Origin: Epichloe hybrida
Lineage: Eukaryota > Ascomycota > Sordariomycetes > Hypocreales > Clavicipitaceae
DNA: 64,000 bases
Reading direction: 5' to 3'
Assembly: GCA_019022495.1 (NCBI GenBank)
Contig: JAFEKR010000007.1
Location: 1,860,001-1,924,000, forward strand
Shown: positions 33,162-44,116 of the stretch, in pieces
Numbering within the stretch: position 1 is the stretch's first letter
Layout: each line of letters begins with the position of its first letter
The notes under the pieces: model-generated
What the model saw: only the letters and a program-made list of their open reading frames with translations
Told to the model about the DNA's origin: nothing
Databases searched by the model: none
Position numbers and translations under genes: made by a program

Positions 33162-34088
33162 ATGGCTGGAAGCCAGTACAATGAAACGTGTCTGGTCTCT
33201 AGGCATCCTCCACATGGTACGGCTGCCTCAAAACTTCCTCAAACTTGCTTCAATGCCACAACCATTGCTGCTTTCCAAGCCACGAAGACGACTTCTAACT
33301 TGAACACAGGAATAAAGATCCCAGATAGCGCCCGAGAAAGTAGTGCCACCGCTGCTCATGGTGGCCAACCCTCCCGCACAATAAGCCATCCTGCCAACAA
33401 GCCATCGACTACAAGTTCTCTGAATGCCATTCAGCCAGAATCTCGAAACAATGACAGCTACATCGTCGTAAGCTGGGAAGTCAATGACCCCGAGAACCCA
33501 AACAACTGGTCCTTTGTCAGTCATCATCGAGCTTTCTTCTGATCTTAGAACATCCATAAAACACCTCTAACACCCCCTTAAACAGTTCAAGAAGTCGTAC
33601 GCCCTCGCCGTTATATGCATGCTCGTCATCAACTCAACAATGGGCTTCGCCCTGCCATGCATGGCTATTCCCCAAATGACAGATGAATTCGGGCTCGTGT
33701 CTTAACAGCAAAAAGTCCTCCCTATCTCCATCTTGCTCCTGGGCTATGTCTTCGGTCCCGTGATATGGGCGCCGCTGAGCGAGGAATCTGGCCGAAAGCT
33801 CCTCACAACCGTCACTTCCGCCACATTCTCCCTCTTCACCATGGCGTGTGCCCTTTCTCCGACGTGGTCGTCGCTGCTGGGCTTTCGACTATGCTGTGGG
33901 GTGTTTGTAAGCGCGCCGATCGCTGTCGCGGTGGGTGTATTGGCTGATGTATATGGCGATGCTCGCACAAGGGGAAAGCCTATTCTGCTTATCTGGTGGT
34001 ATGTTGTCGGCTCTTGATATCTCCTCCAAGCCCTCCAAATCCCGTCTTCCGTGCTCTCCCCATCTCTGGTTCAATCACACATCTTTTC

Positions 34089-34130
<42 letters not shown>

Positions 34131-35054
34131 AGTCTGTATATGAAAGCTAACAAACCCCAGACCACCGTCTTCGGACCTGTCTTTGGCCCAATCGTCTCAG
34201 GCTTCGCCTCCCCAACCATCGACTGGCGCTGGGCCTTCTGGATCACCCTCGTCTGCGCCTCCGCCACGTTCATCATGCTCCTCTTCCTCCCAGAAACCTA
34301 CCACCCCATTCTCCTGGCCCAGCGAGCCCGTTTCCTCCGCCAACAAGGTCACTCTCCCAACGTCGTCGCCCCCCGAGACCTCCAGGAAGCCATCGACCTC
34401 ACCCAGCTCGTAACCAAGGTCCTGACTCGCCCCCTCCGAATGCTCTTTTTCGAACCCATCGTCGCCGCCAAATGCGCCTACCTCACCTTCGTCTACGCCC
34501 TCTTCTACGTGTCCTTCCAGGCCTTCCCTATCATCTTCCTCTGTCAATACGGCCTCTTCCTCGGCATCATAGGCCTCTGCTACCTGCCGATCGCGGCAGG
34601 CGCCTGTCTGTCCATGGCCTCGTGCTGGTCCTGGGACAATTACGTCGCAAAAGCGGCCTCCCGCAACGCAAAGTGGACGCAGAGCGATAAATATCAACGC
34701 GTCCCACTCGCCACTATCGGCGGTCCCCTCTTCGTGATACCACTTTTCTGGCTAGGCTTCACAGCCTGTCCATCAGTCCCCTTTACGGTGCCCATGCCGG
34801 CGGGTCCGCCGTTCGGAATGGGGTTCCAGCTCATCTTGATGACGCTACTCGACTATCTTACTGATGCGTATGAAATATACGCAGCGTCCGCCAACGCAGC
34901 TGCTTCGACGTCTCGCTCCGTGCTAGCCGTTGTGCTACCGTTGGCGACAAAGACCATGTTTGACAAGTTGGGCATCTCGGGTGCGTGTGCGGTTCTAGGA
35001 GGCCTCAGCGCCGCCATGAGCGTTATCCCTTTTAATCTCCTTTGGAAGGAATAG
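33162..35054 (+). pseudogene. MFS (DHA1-type) drug/solute transporter with internal stop and broken frame
   Basis: The pieces are 33162-33515 (cytosolic N-terminus ending DPENPNNWSF), 33586-33998 and 34161-35054. The second piece starts FKKSYALAVICMLVINSTMG (helix 1) and holds VLPISILLLGYVFGPVIWAP. The third starts TTVFGPVFGPIVSGFASP and runs to FNLLWKE, with YLTDAYEIYAASANAAAS as in fungal DHA1 exporters. Two defects exist. TAA at 33703-33705 interrupts piece 2 right after GLVS, where homologues have a polar residue before QKVLP. The canonical donor GTATGT at 33999 ends piece 2 in phase 2, whereas piece 3 starts in phase 0, so one base is missing at the junction. Otherwise all expected membrane helices are readable, so decay is recent, or the two sites are sequence errors. 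Confidence 0.75.
34091..34130. repeat. (CA)15(TA)5 microsatellite inside the MFS intron
   Basis: Compound dinucleotide repeat located between the GTATGT donor at 33999 and the branch point AGCTAAC near 34146. Confidence 0.95.
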
Positions 35055-35778
35055 GAGGTCCGGGATCGGTCCCGGCTCTGCATTGCGTTGCGAAAGATGA
35101 AAGGATGAGGAGGCCAGGGAGAAAACTGAAAAGGAGCGGCTGGGGACGTCGGGGCTTGGAGACAACGGCCGTCCTGATTGAGAGTATTGGAGGACGGATC
35201 AGAAGCTCTCGCTCGGATAGTAGACGAAACGAAGCATTCATATGATGAGAAACATTTGACGACAAGTCATCAACGGTTACTGCAGGCAAAGGTGGGCGCT
35301 GGCGTTCAACAGTATGTCACAGATGAGACAGAGCCAGATTAACTGATAGTAATCTCATTATTTGCTAAGAGAATACATTCGCAATGAACTAATCCTTGTC
35401 ACTAATACACACAAGGCTAGCTAGTCGTTCAAGGGCGACTGTGTTCTCGTGAGCAAAAGTGAGTCTTTCGGTAGTTCATGTTCGAATCCCCAGCCTTGAT
35501 GAGGGACGGCTTGTGCGCCAGTGTGATAGCTTAATATAAATCAAGCGATTGGTCATGCTTCCTTAGAAATGCCCGGGTATTTATTTTTGGAAAGTCCATG
35601 ATGGAAGCAAACGGTTTGGCCAGATCACCCAGTTTCAAACCCATTGGATCGCTGTTGAACCTGCGTATTGTTCCTGGCACGACGTCATGACAAATCGCCC
35701 CACGTGTATTTGGCCGTGTGGTTTTCTGTTACCCTTTTTGTTTTTGGCATTCTTTGATAATGACTTTTTGATCTACTT
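35055..35778. other. Convergent intergenic region
   Basis: This is the 3' flank of the MFS gene (plus) and of the unknown gene (minus). It contains a TTCGAATCCCC string near 35492 that resembles a tRNA B box, but no cloverleaf can be formed around it. No gene is supported. Confidence 0.5.
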
Positions 35779-37576
35779 CTACGAAAGCACCGTGGGCTTT
35801 TCTGGTGGACGATTTGACGAGACTTCGGGTATTGTTGACTCTGCAATGTTGTTGTCTCCTAGTTTTGAAAGGACAGATAATGACTTTCGTAGCCTGTCTT
35901 TGAGTGATGCACGTTTCGGTGTCCCTTGCGATACGTCGTCGCGTGTACCGCGAGACTGACTAGGGGGGATGTTGGTTTCATCTTCAAGGCTTCCTCGAAG
36001 GCCCGGCGTGGGCAAAGGTTTGTTGAGGTCGGGTGCTGTGGCCTGTTGCTCAGCCGGCCGAGGTTTTCTTGAACTCTGTGCCGGGTTGTCTGATTGACAA
36101 ATATAAGCGCCTACAAGCTCTGGCATATCCCCATCATCGGCCATGTTCGAAAGGAATTGTTCCTCAGCTGTGGCGTAAGAACTTTTCCCCTCGGAGTGAC
36201 CTAAATCCTTCCAAGTCGGCAGCCTTCCGTACCCTACACTGTCTTATCAGTGAGTTGCCTTTCTCATACAGAGTCATTGACGTACAGCGAATAGGGGAAA
36301 GCTCAAGGTTCTCTATGTCTTGTTGGCTGAGAACGTAGCTACGCGCTTCAGAGAGGGAGGAACTTGAATCAACACTAGGCATTGCAGAGGGATAACTCGA
36401 GGACCCTTTTTCCTTGACTTTCCCAGATGTGAATGCATTTGGTTGATTCTGGCCATTCTCCTCGGTACTAGCACAACCAGATTCTGTGTTCTCAAGTTCT
36501 ATGTTGGCTGAGAGCAGAGATTTTGCATTGTTCGCTCCATCTGGTACAGAAAACGAAGACTCCATGATGCTATCTACGCCACCGATATCATTAGCCGTCG
36601 AAGAGGGGTGGTGCGCTGGGGGAGATTCCGCGCGTATACTTTGCTCGGCTCGAGGAACTGAAATGTCATTCGACTTCATGCCTTGCGCGATGAGCCACAC
36701 GCCCAATGCAGATTGATCGTCCCAGGCGTGCGATCCATGTCGAATATTGAACTCGCTTTCAAATCCCAGAATTCTCTCCATTCGAGACGAGCCAGGCTCA
36801 CAGCTTGAAGGTCGGCGTGATATTGGCATTGACACCATTGAGTGGCGCTTTATCTTAGGTACTGGATCTCGATGCAGACTTGTGCGAGATGGAATATCAT
36901 CCGTGTCAGATTGTGTTTCCAGTGGCAAACTGCACCCTGCCCTATAACAAGTGTCGCCAGTTTGCGCGTTCGGTGGGCAAGTTGCTGTACAGGTCTGCGA
37001 GCATGGAGAGGAAGAGAAGACTGAGTCTGGACTGGATGCCACAGCACAGTCATCGAAATTGAATTCAATAGTGTCCCTGGGACCACTGCGAGGGCTTCCC
37101 AGGTCTATGAACGTGGCAAGCTGTTGAGTGCTGTGATTTGATCCGATGCTCGGTACCTGGTTCTCATTGTCTCTCTCAAGCTCGTCTTGTATGCGTTTCT
37201 GTCTCAATCGCCGAACCTCGGCACGTCTTGCCAGTTCCTCATCACTATGCCCAATGGATACTCTGGACTGTCGCCTTGAGCTACCATCCTGCGACAAATG
37301 CTTGATCATTCTTGCCTTGATACCCTCGAGGGCGTTGGCTCGTGCCAACTCGACAGAAAATCTGACGTCTTCTGTTTCAGCATGACTACCGAATATATGG
37401 AATAACTCAATGGGTCCCCCAAACGGCGAGACCTGTTCACTCTTCAATTGTGCCTTTGAGATCTGGGATTCGCTGGTATTTACCACGGGGTTCTTTCGAG
37501 GCGTTTTGAATATGGACGTGAAACTCGACTTTTTCAGTCGTCCTTGACGTGAACCGCAGCACCACAGAGACAACAT
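35779..37576 (-). CDS. Uncharacterised Ser-rich fungal protein
   Basis: Two exons are proposed: 36286-37576 (or 36286-37942 if translation starts at the upstream ATG) and 35779-36200. The 85-bp intron has a canonical GTACGT donor and TTTAG acceptor and joins the frames exactly. The product is 570 aa (692 aa with the upstream start). From ATG 37576 it begins MLSLWCCGSRQGRLKKSSFT, a plausible conserved start; the longer version adds ~120 residues of poor character. Near residues 85-110 is a basic/acidic helix (DEELARRAEVRRLRQKRIQD). Much of the rest is Ser/Pro/Glu-rich and probably disordered, with a short tail rich in phosphorylatable Ser (RASLKDRLRKSLSVLSKLGD). I do not recognise a family, and no catalytic motif is visible. 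It lies upstream of, and divergent from, MET6. Confidence 0.6.
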
Positions 37577-38736
37577 GTCTTTCAAGCATGAAGCGACCGA
37601 ATGTTTCCCATAGCCTGTATCTTCCAAATGGTATGATTGGCTTCTTGCTTCACAATGCGAAAGGGGAAAGAAAGCACTCCGAATGATCCCAGACGTGTGT
37701 CGTAATTCAGGAAATAGGTGCTGGACACGGAAAACCTTCTGGTTGACAGAGGCGGCTTTCTTGTGTCGTTGTCCAAAGATGATGGCCAGGAGCATGCCCA
37801 AGGGAAAACAGAGTCTGAGGGCATATTCACAGAGAGCACGTTGTGGTTGGGTGGTTGTCGGGAACAGTCGATTTGGGGAAGTCTTCATGATGCAGTTCAT
37901 TCCTTCCTTCCTTCCCCTTCTCAACTCAGAAAATTCTGTCATGGTGCTCCTTCTCTATTAGGTCTCATTTCTGCAGCCTCTGCAGCCTCTGCAGCGCACA
38001 GACTCAGTGAAGACATTGTCTGCATAGCACCTAACCGCAGGTAGGTAGCTGATTCTTAGGCGGGAGCAGAGGAACTGACGGGCAGGAGGAGCAGCATTGT
38101 CATCACCCTCTCCGGTGGGTGACATGCTGCTTTGATTGCTCTAATGATGATAAGTTGTGTGCTGTCCTGCCCCTCCATCATCAAACCCCTCACGATGTGC
38201 CCTTGCAGCAGTTGCCCCTCCAAAAACGGCCAAGGGTTCTCGCCGCCGCCGAAACAAATCACCACGAATCAACCTCCCCCCCCCTTCCCCCGCTTTCGGC
38301 GCCATTTTTTTTCTCTCTGGTTCAAAGTGGCCTCACGCTTCGTCGCTTGTCGGTCAGGCCGGCCAGATAAGCCAACCGTGCACGCAACCTGTTGGATTCC
38401 GTCCTGCGCTGCGCTTCTTTTCAATTCTTCCCCTCCCCTACTACTTCTGTCTACCTCTTCCTTTCCCCCCTCCTCTAAGCTCTTCATTCCACCTCATCTT
38501 TATACCCTTTCACAGAGAGTCGTCTCAATCTAGTCGATCCACTGTGATACACGAGCCTCTGCATTAACTGGTGAGCACATACCTATCCTCCTCCCACTCT
38601 GTGCCATATGCGAACACGTTGCTGGTGCAGACACCATGCTTTGCTGTCATGTAGCTAACAATTGTCATGTTTCGTGCCCTAGAGTCTTTGACCTTTTCCA
38701 ATCATACATCTGAGAGTCTAGGAGCCAATCGCCAAT
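37577..38736. promoter_or_regulatory. Divergent promoter region of the unknown gene and MET6
   Basis: This region contains the 5' leaders of both genes (and possibly ~120 extra codons of the unknown gene up to 37942). Long CT-rich tracts at about 38270-38300 and 38400-38515 are typical of highly expressed fungal genes. A short CTGCAGCCT repeat lies near 37972-37995. A MET6 leader intron is listed separately. Confidence 0.55.
38571..38682 (+). other. Probable 5'-UTR intron of MET6
   Basis: A GTGAGC donor, TAGCTAAC branch point (near 38652) and CCCTAG acceptor bound 112 bp located 54 bp before the MET6 start codon. Leader introns are common in strongly expressed fungal genes. No transcript data are available. 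Confidence 0.6.
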
Positions 38737-41200
38737 ATGGTTCAGTCCGCGGTTCTCGGGTTCCCACGCATGGGAGTCTTGCGTGACCTGAAGAAGGCCA
38801 CCGAGGCTTGTAAGTAAAGCCACCTACCCCCTTACAATCTTGAGATTGAAAAAAAAAAAAACAATTTGTGTCACGGTCTCACGGTCTTCTGACAATCCTT
38901 TTCATATCAGACTGGGGTGGCAAGATCTCTCAGGCTGACCTCCTCGCTGAGGCCAAGCGCCTGCGTCTTGCTCACTGGAAAATTCAGAAGGATGCTGGCG
39001 TCGATATCATTCCCAGCAACGACTTCGCCCTGTATGACCATGTTCTCCACCAGATTCAGGACTTCGGTGTAAGTTGGGCATTTCTCAAACTGATGCTGCA
39101 CACCCAATTCTGGTCTAACTCGATGTGCAGGCTGTTCCTGAGCGATACACCAAGGATGGCCTCGACACTGTCGACCAGTATTTCGCCATGGGCCGTGGCC
39201 ACCAGAAGGGGGCTATTGACGTCCCCAGTCTGGAAATGGTCAAGTGGTTTGACTCCAACTACCACTACGTCAAGCCCACTCTCCAGGACAACCAGACCTT
39301 CAAGCTGGTAGACAGCCCCAAGGCTGTTGCCGAGTTCACCGAAGCTAAGGAGGCTGGCATCATCACCCGACCCGTCCTCGTTGGCCCTGTGAGCTTCCTC
39401 CACCTTGGCAAGGCTGACCGTGGCCAGTCTGTCGACCCCATTGACTTGCTCGACAAGCTTCTGCCTGTCTACGAGCAGCTCCTTGTCAAGCTCAAGGAGG
39501 CTGGTGCCGAGACTGTCCAAATTGATGAGCCAACGCTCGTCTTCGACCTCCCCGCCAAGACCAAAGCTGCCTTCAAGCCCGCTTATGAGAAGTTCATCGG
39601 CCTAGGTGATAAGATCCCCAAGCTCGTCTTCACCACCTACTTCGGTGACATTGTCCACAACTTGGATCTACTTCCCAAGGACATTTATGCCGTTCATATT
39701 GACCTCGTTCGCAACCCTGAGCAGCTCGAGACCGTTGCTGGTGCCATTGGCTCCAAGACCATTCTGTCCGCTGGTGTCGTCGATGGCCGTAACATCTGGA
39801 AGACTAACTTCAAGCGTGCCATTGAGACTGTTGAGTCTGCTGTTCAGAAGCTCGGCAAGGAGCGTGTCATCGTTGCCACCTCCAGCTCTCTCCTCCACAC
39901 CCCTCACACCCTTGCCAGCGAGAAGAAGCTCGACCCCGAGGTCGCTGACTGGTTCTCTTTCGCCTCTGAAAAGGCCGTTGAGATTGCCATCATTGCCAAG
40001 GCCGTGACTGACGGCCCTGCCTCCGTCCGCGAGAAGCTCGAGGCCAACGCCAAGTCTATGCAGGCTCGTGCCACCTCTTCCCGCACCAACGACCCCAAGG
40101 TCAAGGACCGCCAGTCCAAGGTCACTGAGAAGGACCACCAGCGCCAGGCCGAGTTCACTACTCGTATTGCTGCTCAGCAGAAGAAGCTCAACCTTCCTCT
40201 CTTCCCCACTACCACCATTGGGTCATTCCCCCAGACCTCCGAGATCCGTGTTCAGCGAAACAAGTTCACCAAGGGTGAGATCTCCCAGGAGCAGTACGAC
40301 AAGTTCATTGAGGAGGAGATCAAGCAGAACGTCAAGATTCAGGAGGAGCTTGGCCTCGACGTCTTCGTTCACGGTGAGCCTGAGCGTAATGACATGGTTC
40401 AGTACTTTGGTGAGCGCCTGAACGGCTACACCTTCACCACCCACGCCTGGGTCCAGTCTTATGGTTCGCGCTGCGTCCGTCCCCCCATCATTGTTGGTGA
40501 CATCTCCCGACCTGCCCCCATGACTGTCAAGGAATCCAAGTATGCCGTCTCCGTCTCCAGCAAGCCCATGAAGGGTATGCTTACCGGCCCCGTCACTTGC
40601 TTGCGTTGGTCTTTCCCTCGTGATGACGTTCACCAGTCTGTCCAGGCTCAGCAGCTTGCCCTTGCCCTTCGGGATGAGGTTGTTGACCTCGAGAAGGCTG
40701 GTGTCGACGTTATCCAGGTCGACGAGCCTGCTCTTCGTGAGGGTCTCCCCCTCCGCTCTGGCAAGGAGCGTGACGCTTACCTCGAGTGGGCTGTCAACGC
40801 CTTCAAGCTGTCCACTGCTGGCGTTGAAAATGCCACTCAAATTCACTCGCACTTCTGCTACTCCGAGTTCCAGGACTTCTTCCACGCCATTGCCGCTCTC
40901 GATGCCGACGTCCTGTCCATTGAGAACAGCAAGTCTGATGCCAAGCTGCTCCGCGTCTTCGTTGACTCCGCTTATCCCCGACACATTGGACCTGGTGTTT
41001 ACGACATCCACTCTCCCCGTGTTCCTAGTGAGCAGGAGATTCGTGACCGCATCGAGGAGATGCTTCAGTTCCTCAAGCCTGAGCAGCTCTGGATCGACCC
41101 TGACTGCGGCCTTAAGACCCGTCAGTGGAAGGAGACCAAGGAGGCCCTCGTCAACATGGTCAACGCCGCCAAGTACTACCGCACTAAATATGCCAAATGA
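38737..41200 (+). CDS. MET6: Cobalamin-independent methionine synthase
   Basis: Met6 transfers the methyl group of 5-methyltetrahydropteroyl-tri-glutamate to homocysteine, the last step of methionine synthesis. Exons are 38737-38809, 38911-39068 and 39131-41200, giving 766 aa, the normal length. The start MVQSAVLGFPRMGVLRDLKK is the conserved N-terminus. The C-terminal catalytic barrel begins near LPLFPTTTIGSFPQTSEIRV and contains VFVHGEPERNDMVQYFGE. Zinc ligands are visible in THSHFCYSEF-type context (QIHSHFCYSEF, near residue 648) and in DPDCGLKTR (near residue 735). The codon usage is strongly biased to C-ending codons, as expected of an abundant enzyme. The acceptor GTGCAG before exon 3 and donor GTAAGT after exon 1 are canonical. 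THR4, 3 kb downstream, acts in the same aspartate family. Confidence 0.98.
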
Positions 41201-42014
41201 AACACTCATCCCAATGGTTTGATTGATACCGCGCGAGGGTGTGGCCGGGGCAGTGGAGGAACAATACTGTTTACAATAATTACGACACTTTTCTTTGATT
41301 TTTTGACGAGGTTTTGTTCTTGTCACAAAATTTTGCTTTTCTTCAAATGAGCCGGAGACGATCTCAACATCGGCGTTTACAGGATGGGGTGATGACAAAA
41401 GATGTGTTTTAACTGCATCCCGAAAAGTTTATAAAAAAACTGAGGGCAAGGGTCTGGACTGGGCAGGCGATTTTGGCGAGCATTCAACATTAGATGCGTT
41501 AAGCACGCATTCCCGATTGGAGATGAAAATACTTTCGGACATTTTTCCCATAACAAATCAAGACGCAAACCACAAAGAATGGAAATACTGATCCCAAATG
41601 ACGAGATTCTTCAACACGATGGCGTTTTTGTGGTTTGTTGTTGGCGACGGGCTCGCCCAGCGTGTCGCGCCTCTGTTTTTACCTAGGAGCAAGTAAGATG
41701 TAGATTGATTGATATACCCGATTCAACCTGGGCAACAACACACGATCCTCCTTCTCTATGTGAATTCGACTTCGTGGTGATAACAATGAGTCGCATGATC
41801 AGCGGATCAATTAACAGACGCCGCTACCATCTGTTCTTGTTTTTCTGGCTCACTACTGGGTCGAAAAGCTGGGGAGTTGTCTACGGTGTCACGTGAACCC
41901 GCGTGGCACTAGGCGCGTTGTCCCGATATCCGTTGTGCAAGGCCTTCAACGTTACCACCAAGGGAAACAATGGTACAAGTATGATGTTCATCTTGGACGA
42001 ACTTCCACGGTGAT
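41201..42014. other. Intergenic region, no gene seen
   Basis: This is the 3' flank of MET6 and the promoter of the AT-hook gene. No ORF with family resemblance was found. Confidence 0.55.
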
Positions 42015-43337
42015 ATGGCGGCAAGAGTCATTGCAGACTCCGATGGGGACGAATCCGAAGCTGAGTCTGCCTCTCATGTGTCACGCCATGATGCTGAGGA
42101 GCAGACCCGCGCGTCTTCCCATGACGTCGACCACCACCCGTCTGCGTCCACGGATCCAAACTTTTTCAACAGTGTCTTCACGGAACAGCAGGATGCCGCC
42201 AGACAACAATCAGGGAATCACGGGGCTATAGATTTGACAGGGGAAAGTGACGCTATGGACTATGCATCGTTTGATCAAGGATTCGAGCGCGTAGGGAATA
42301 CAGCGGCTCATGTTGAAAAAAGTCCATGGGACGTACCGAGTAGCCCAGAATCCGCAAAACCTAAGCGCTCTACAAAGAAGAATACCGAAAATAGCACCAG
42401 CACAAAGATCACACGTGGTTTGCGACGACAGCTGGATGATATAGGATATATAAGTCCAGACGATGAACCCACCACGGCGCAGAATCTCAACAAGAAAAGG
42501 TGCATTCGATCCGAGATGGACGTGGCTGATGCTTCGGTGTCCGCTCTTTCAATTGAGAGCGACGAATGCTTTCTTGTCGCACCGACGGCGCTTGCTTCAT
42601 CTTCATCACCAGCGCAACCTCTTAATCATTGTAGCATCAATGTCAAGTCTAGCGGAACCGCGACAAATATCAACACCCCGCGTGAAGGTTACCCTCCTTC
42701 AGCCAAACCTTCATCCCCGGAGAGACCAAAAAGTTCTACCCCTGAAAAGCCCGACGAAACCCAGGGAGGGGTGAGGAGCACAAGCGTGGCCATCAGACTA
42801 GATGATGACTATGCGCCTGAAAAAGAAGAGCAGGATGATGGATCATATCAGGAGAACCCAGAAGCAAAGCCCACGAGCACAAAGAAGCCAAGAGGGCGTC
42901 CCAAAAAAGTGGTTGATGCATCGTCAACAAAGGAGACGAATGTCGCGGCGGTCCAGGTCAAGAAGAAGCGAGGAAGGCCAAAAAAGTCCGACAAAGTGTT
43001 CATGGATGACGACAACAAGCCAAAATATGAAGACCCGGCATCCACGCACACAGATCCCGTGCCCGAAGGAGCGGGCACGCAACAACAAGTGAATCAGGAC
43101 AGCGCAACTTTGGCAATATCCCAGGCCCCTGAAGCTACTGGGACAAACAAACAGGATATATTGCAGCTACCGGAGACACCAACAAGACAGGCCGAAAATG
43201 CTGATAGCTCTGTCAACAACGCCACACCCAACAAGAAAGACAGCCTCGCACAAAACAGCGCCAGTCGACAATTGTATCGGGTTGGCCTGAGTAAAAAGAC
43301 AAAGATTGCTCCCCTACTAAAGATGATTCGAAAATGA
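42015..43337 (+). CDS. AT-hook DNA-binding protein, role unknown
   Basis: A single exon of 440 codons starts at an ATG that opens MAARVIADSDGDESEAES. Two classical AT-hooks, KKPRGRPKKV (about residues 290-300) and KKKRGRPKKS (about 317-326), bind the minor groove of AT-rich DNA. Other recognisable blocks are GAIDLTGESDAMDYASFDQG, a short SUMO/ubiquitin-like acidic motif, and the basic C-terminal end QLYRVGLSKKTKIAPLLKMI, which looks conserved. Most of the chain is Ser/Pro/Glu-rich and probably disordered. The IDLTG stretch resembles short sequence signatures seen in chromatin and SUMO-linked proteins, but I draw no firm conclusion. The gene may function in chromatin or heterochromatin, since AT-rich RIP blocks exist in this genome; that link is only a thought. 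Confidence 0.75.
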   Translation: MAARVIADSDGDESEAESASHVSRHDAEEQTRASSHDVDHHPSASTDPNFFNSVFTEQQDAARQQSGNHGAIDLTGESDAMDYASFDQGFERVGNTAAHVEKSPWDVPSSPESAKPKRSTKKNTENSTSTKITRGLRRQLDDIGYISPDDEPTTAQNLNKKRCIRSEMDVADASVSALSIESDECFLVAPTALASSSSPAQPLNHCSINVKSSGTATNINTPREGYPPSAKPSSPERPKSSTPEKPDETQGGVRSTSVAIRLDDDYAPEKEEQDDGSYQENPEAKPTSTKKPRGRPKKVVDASSTKETNVAAVQVKKKRGRPKKSDKVFMDDDNKPKYEDPASTHTDPVPEGAGTQQQVNQDSATLAISQAPEATGTNKQDILQLPETPTRQAENADSSVNNATPNKKDSLAQNSASRQLYRVGLSKKTKIAPLLKMIRK

Positions 43338-44116
43338 GGCTTCGTGCCGTATTTGGAGTTGCTGTCAAATTTTGGTAGCGGCTATAATGAGTCATGCATG
43401 GATGGATATGATGAGACGACAAGATCAGCAGGGAACGAGAAGATATTAGAAAAAAATCAACTAAATAATCTCTAATCCATGTCCGAGCCCCCGAAAACAT
43501 GGAGGGATTGTCTGATATATTCTAAAGCTGTAGTGCCGAAGAGGCCGATCAATATCGGATCTTTAGGTCGTTTGCATCAAAAAGCTTACAGGCTAATCCA
43601 TGAAGTACCACGAGTCCTATATATTTATGTATAGATTCCTTTTTTTTTTCTTTGCCGAAAAGCCCACGTGGCTGTACAATACATGATAATGCGTGCGGAT
43701 GCTTCTGTGCAGCTGCACCCCGCACTAGTCCTGTTTGGGAAGCGGGGCTCTCCGAACGTTGACCGACGACAGCTGCATCGCATCCCAGGACTCTTGCGTG
43801 CGCGCGATTCAAGTTGATACAATTTTTTGCTTGGTCCCTTGGCTGGCCTGAGTCGAGTGCTGCATTTGTGTTCGCACCACGCCAGTATCATCTGCTGTTT
43901 CCTTTCCTTTCCTTTCCCCCCTGTGGAATATTTAGGACCCTGCCTGCGCCTGGTTCCTTGTTTCATTGCCCCTCCCTGTCGATCGCCACCGATTCTCGGC
44001 CCGCTCTTCTCAACATTTCGACCTCCGACTTCAAACCTCCGACTCCAGCAGCCCGCCCGTGCAATTTGACATTCAAAAGAACTATTCTCCATATCACCGG
44101 GGCGGAAACACCCGCA
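43338..44116. other. Intergenic region / THR4 promoter
   Basis: Near 43893-43920 is a TTTCC pentamer repeat, a CT-rich element common before fungal start codons. No gene is supported on either strand. Confidence 0.55.

Noticed and set aside
35440..35540. Possible tRNA (string TTCGAATCCCC near 35492)
   Set aside because: The flanking bases do not form a T stem and no A box, anticodon arm or acceptor stem can be placed around it.
40223..41398. 391-codon minus-strand ORF
   Set aside because: It is the antisense shadow of MET6, produced by that gene's strong C-ending codon bias.
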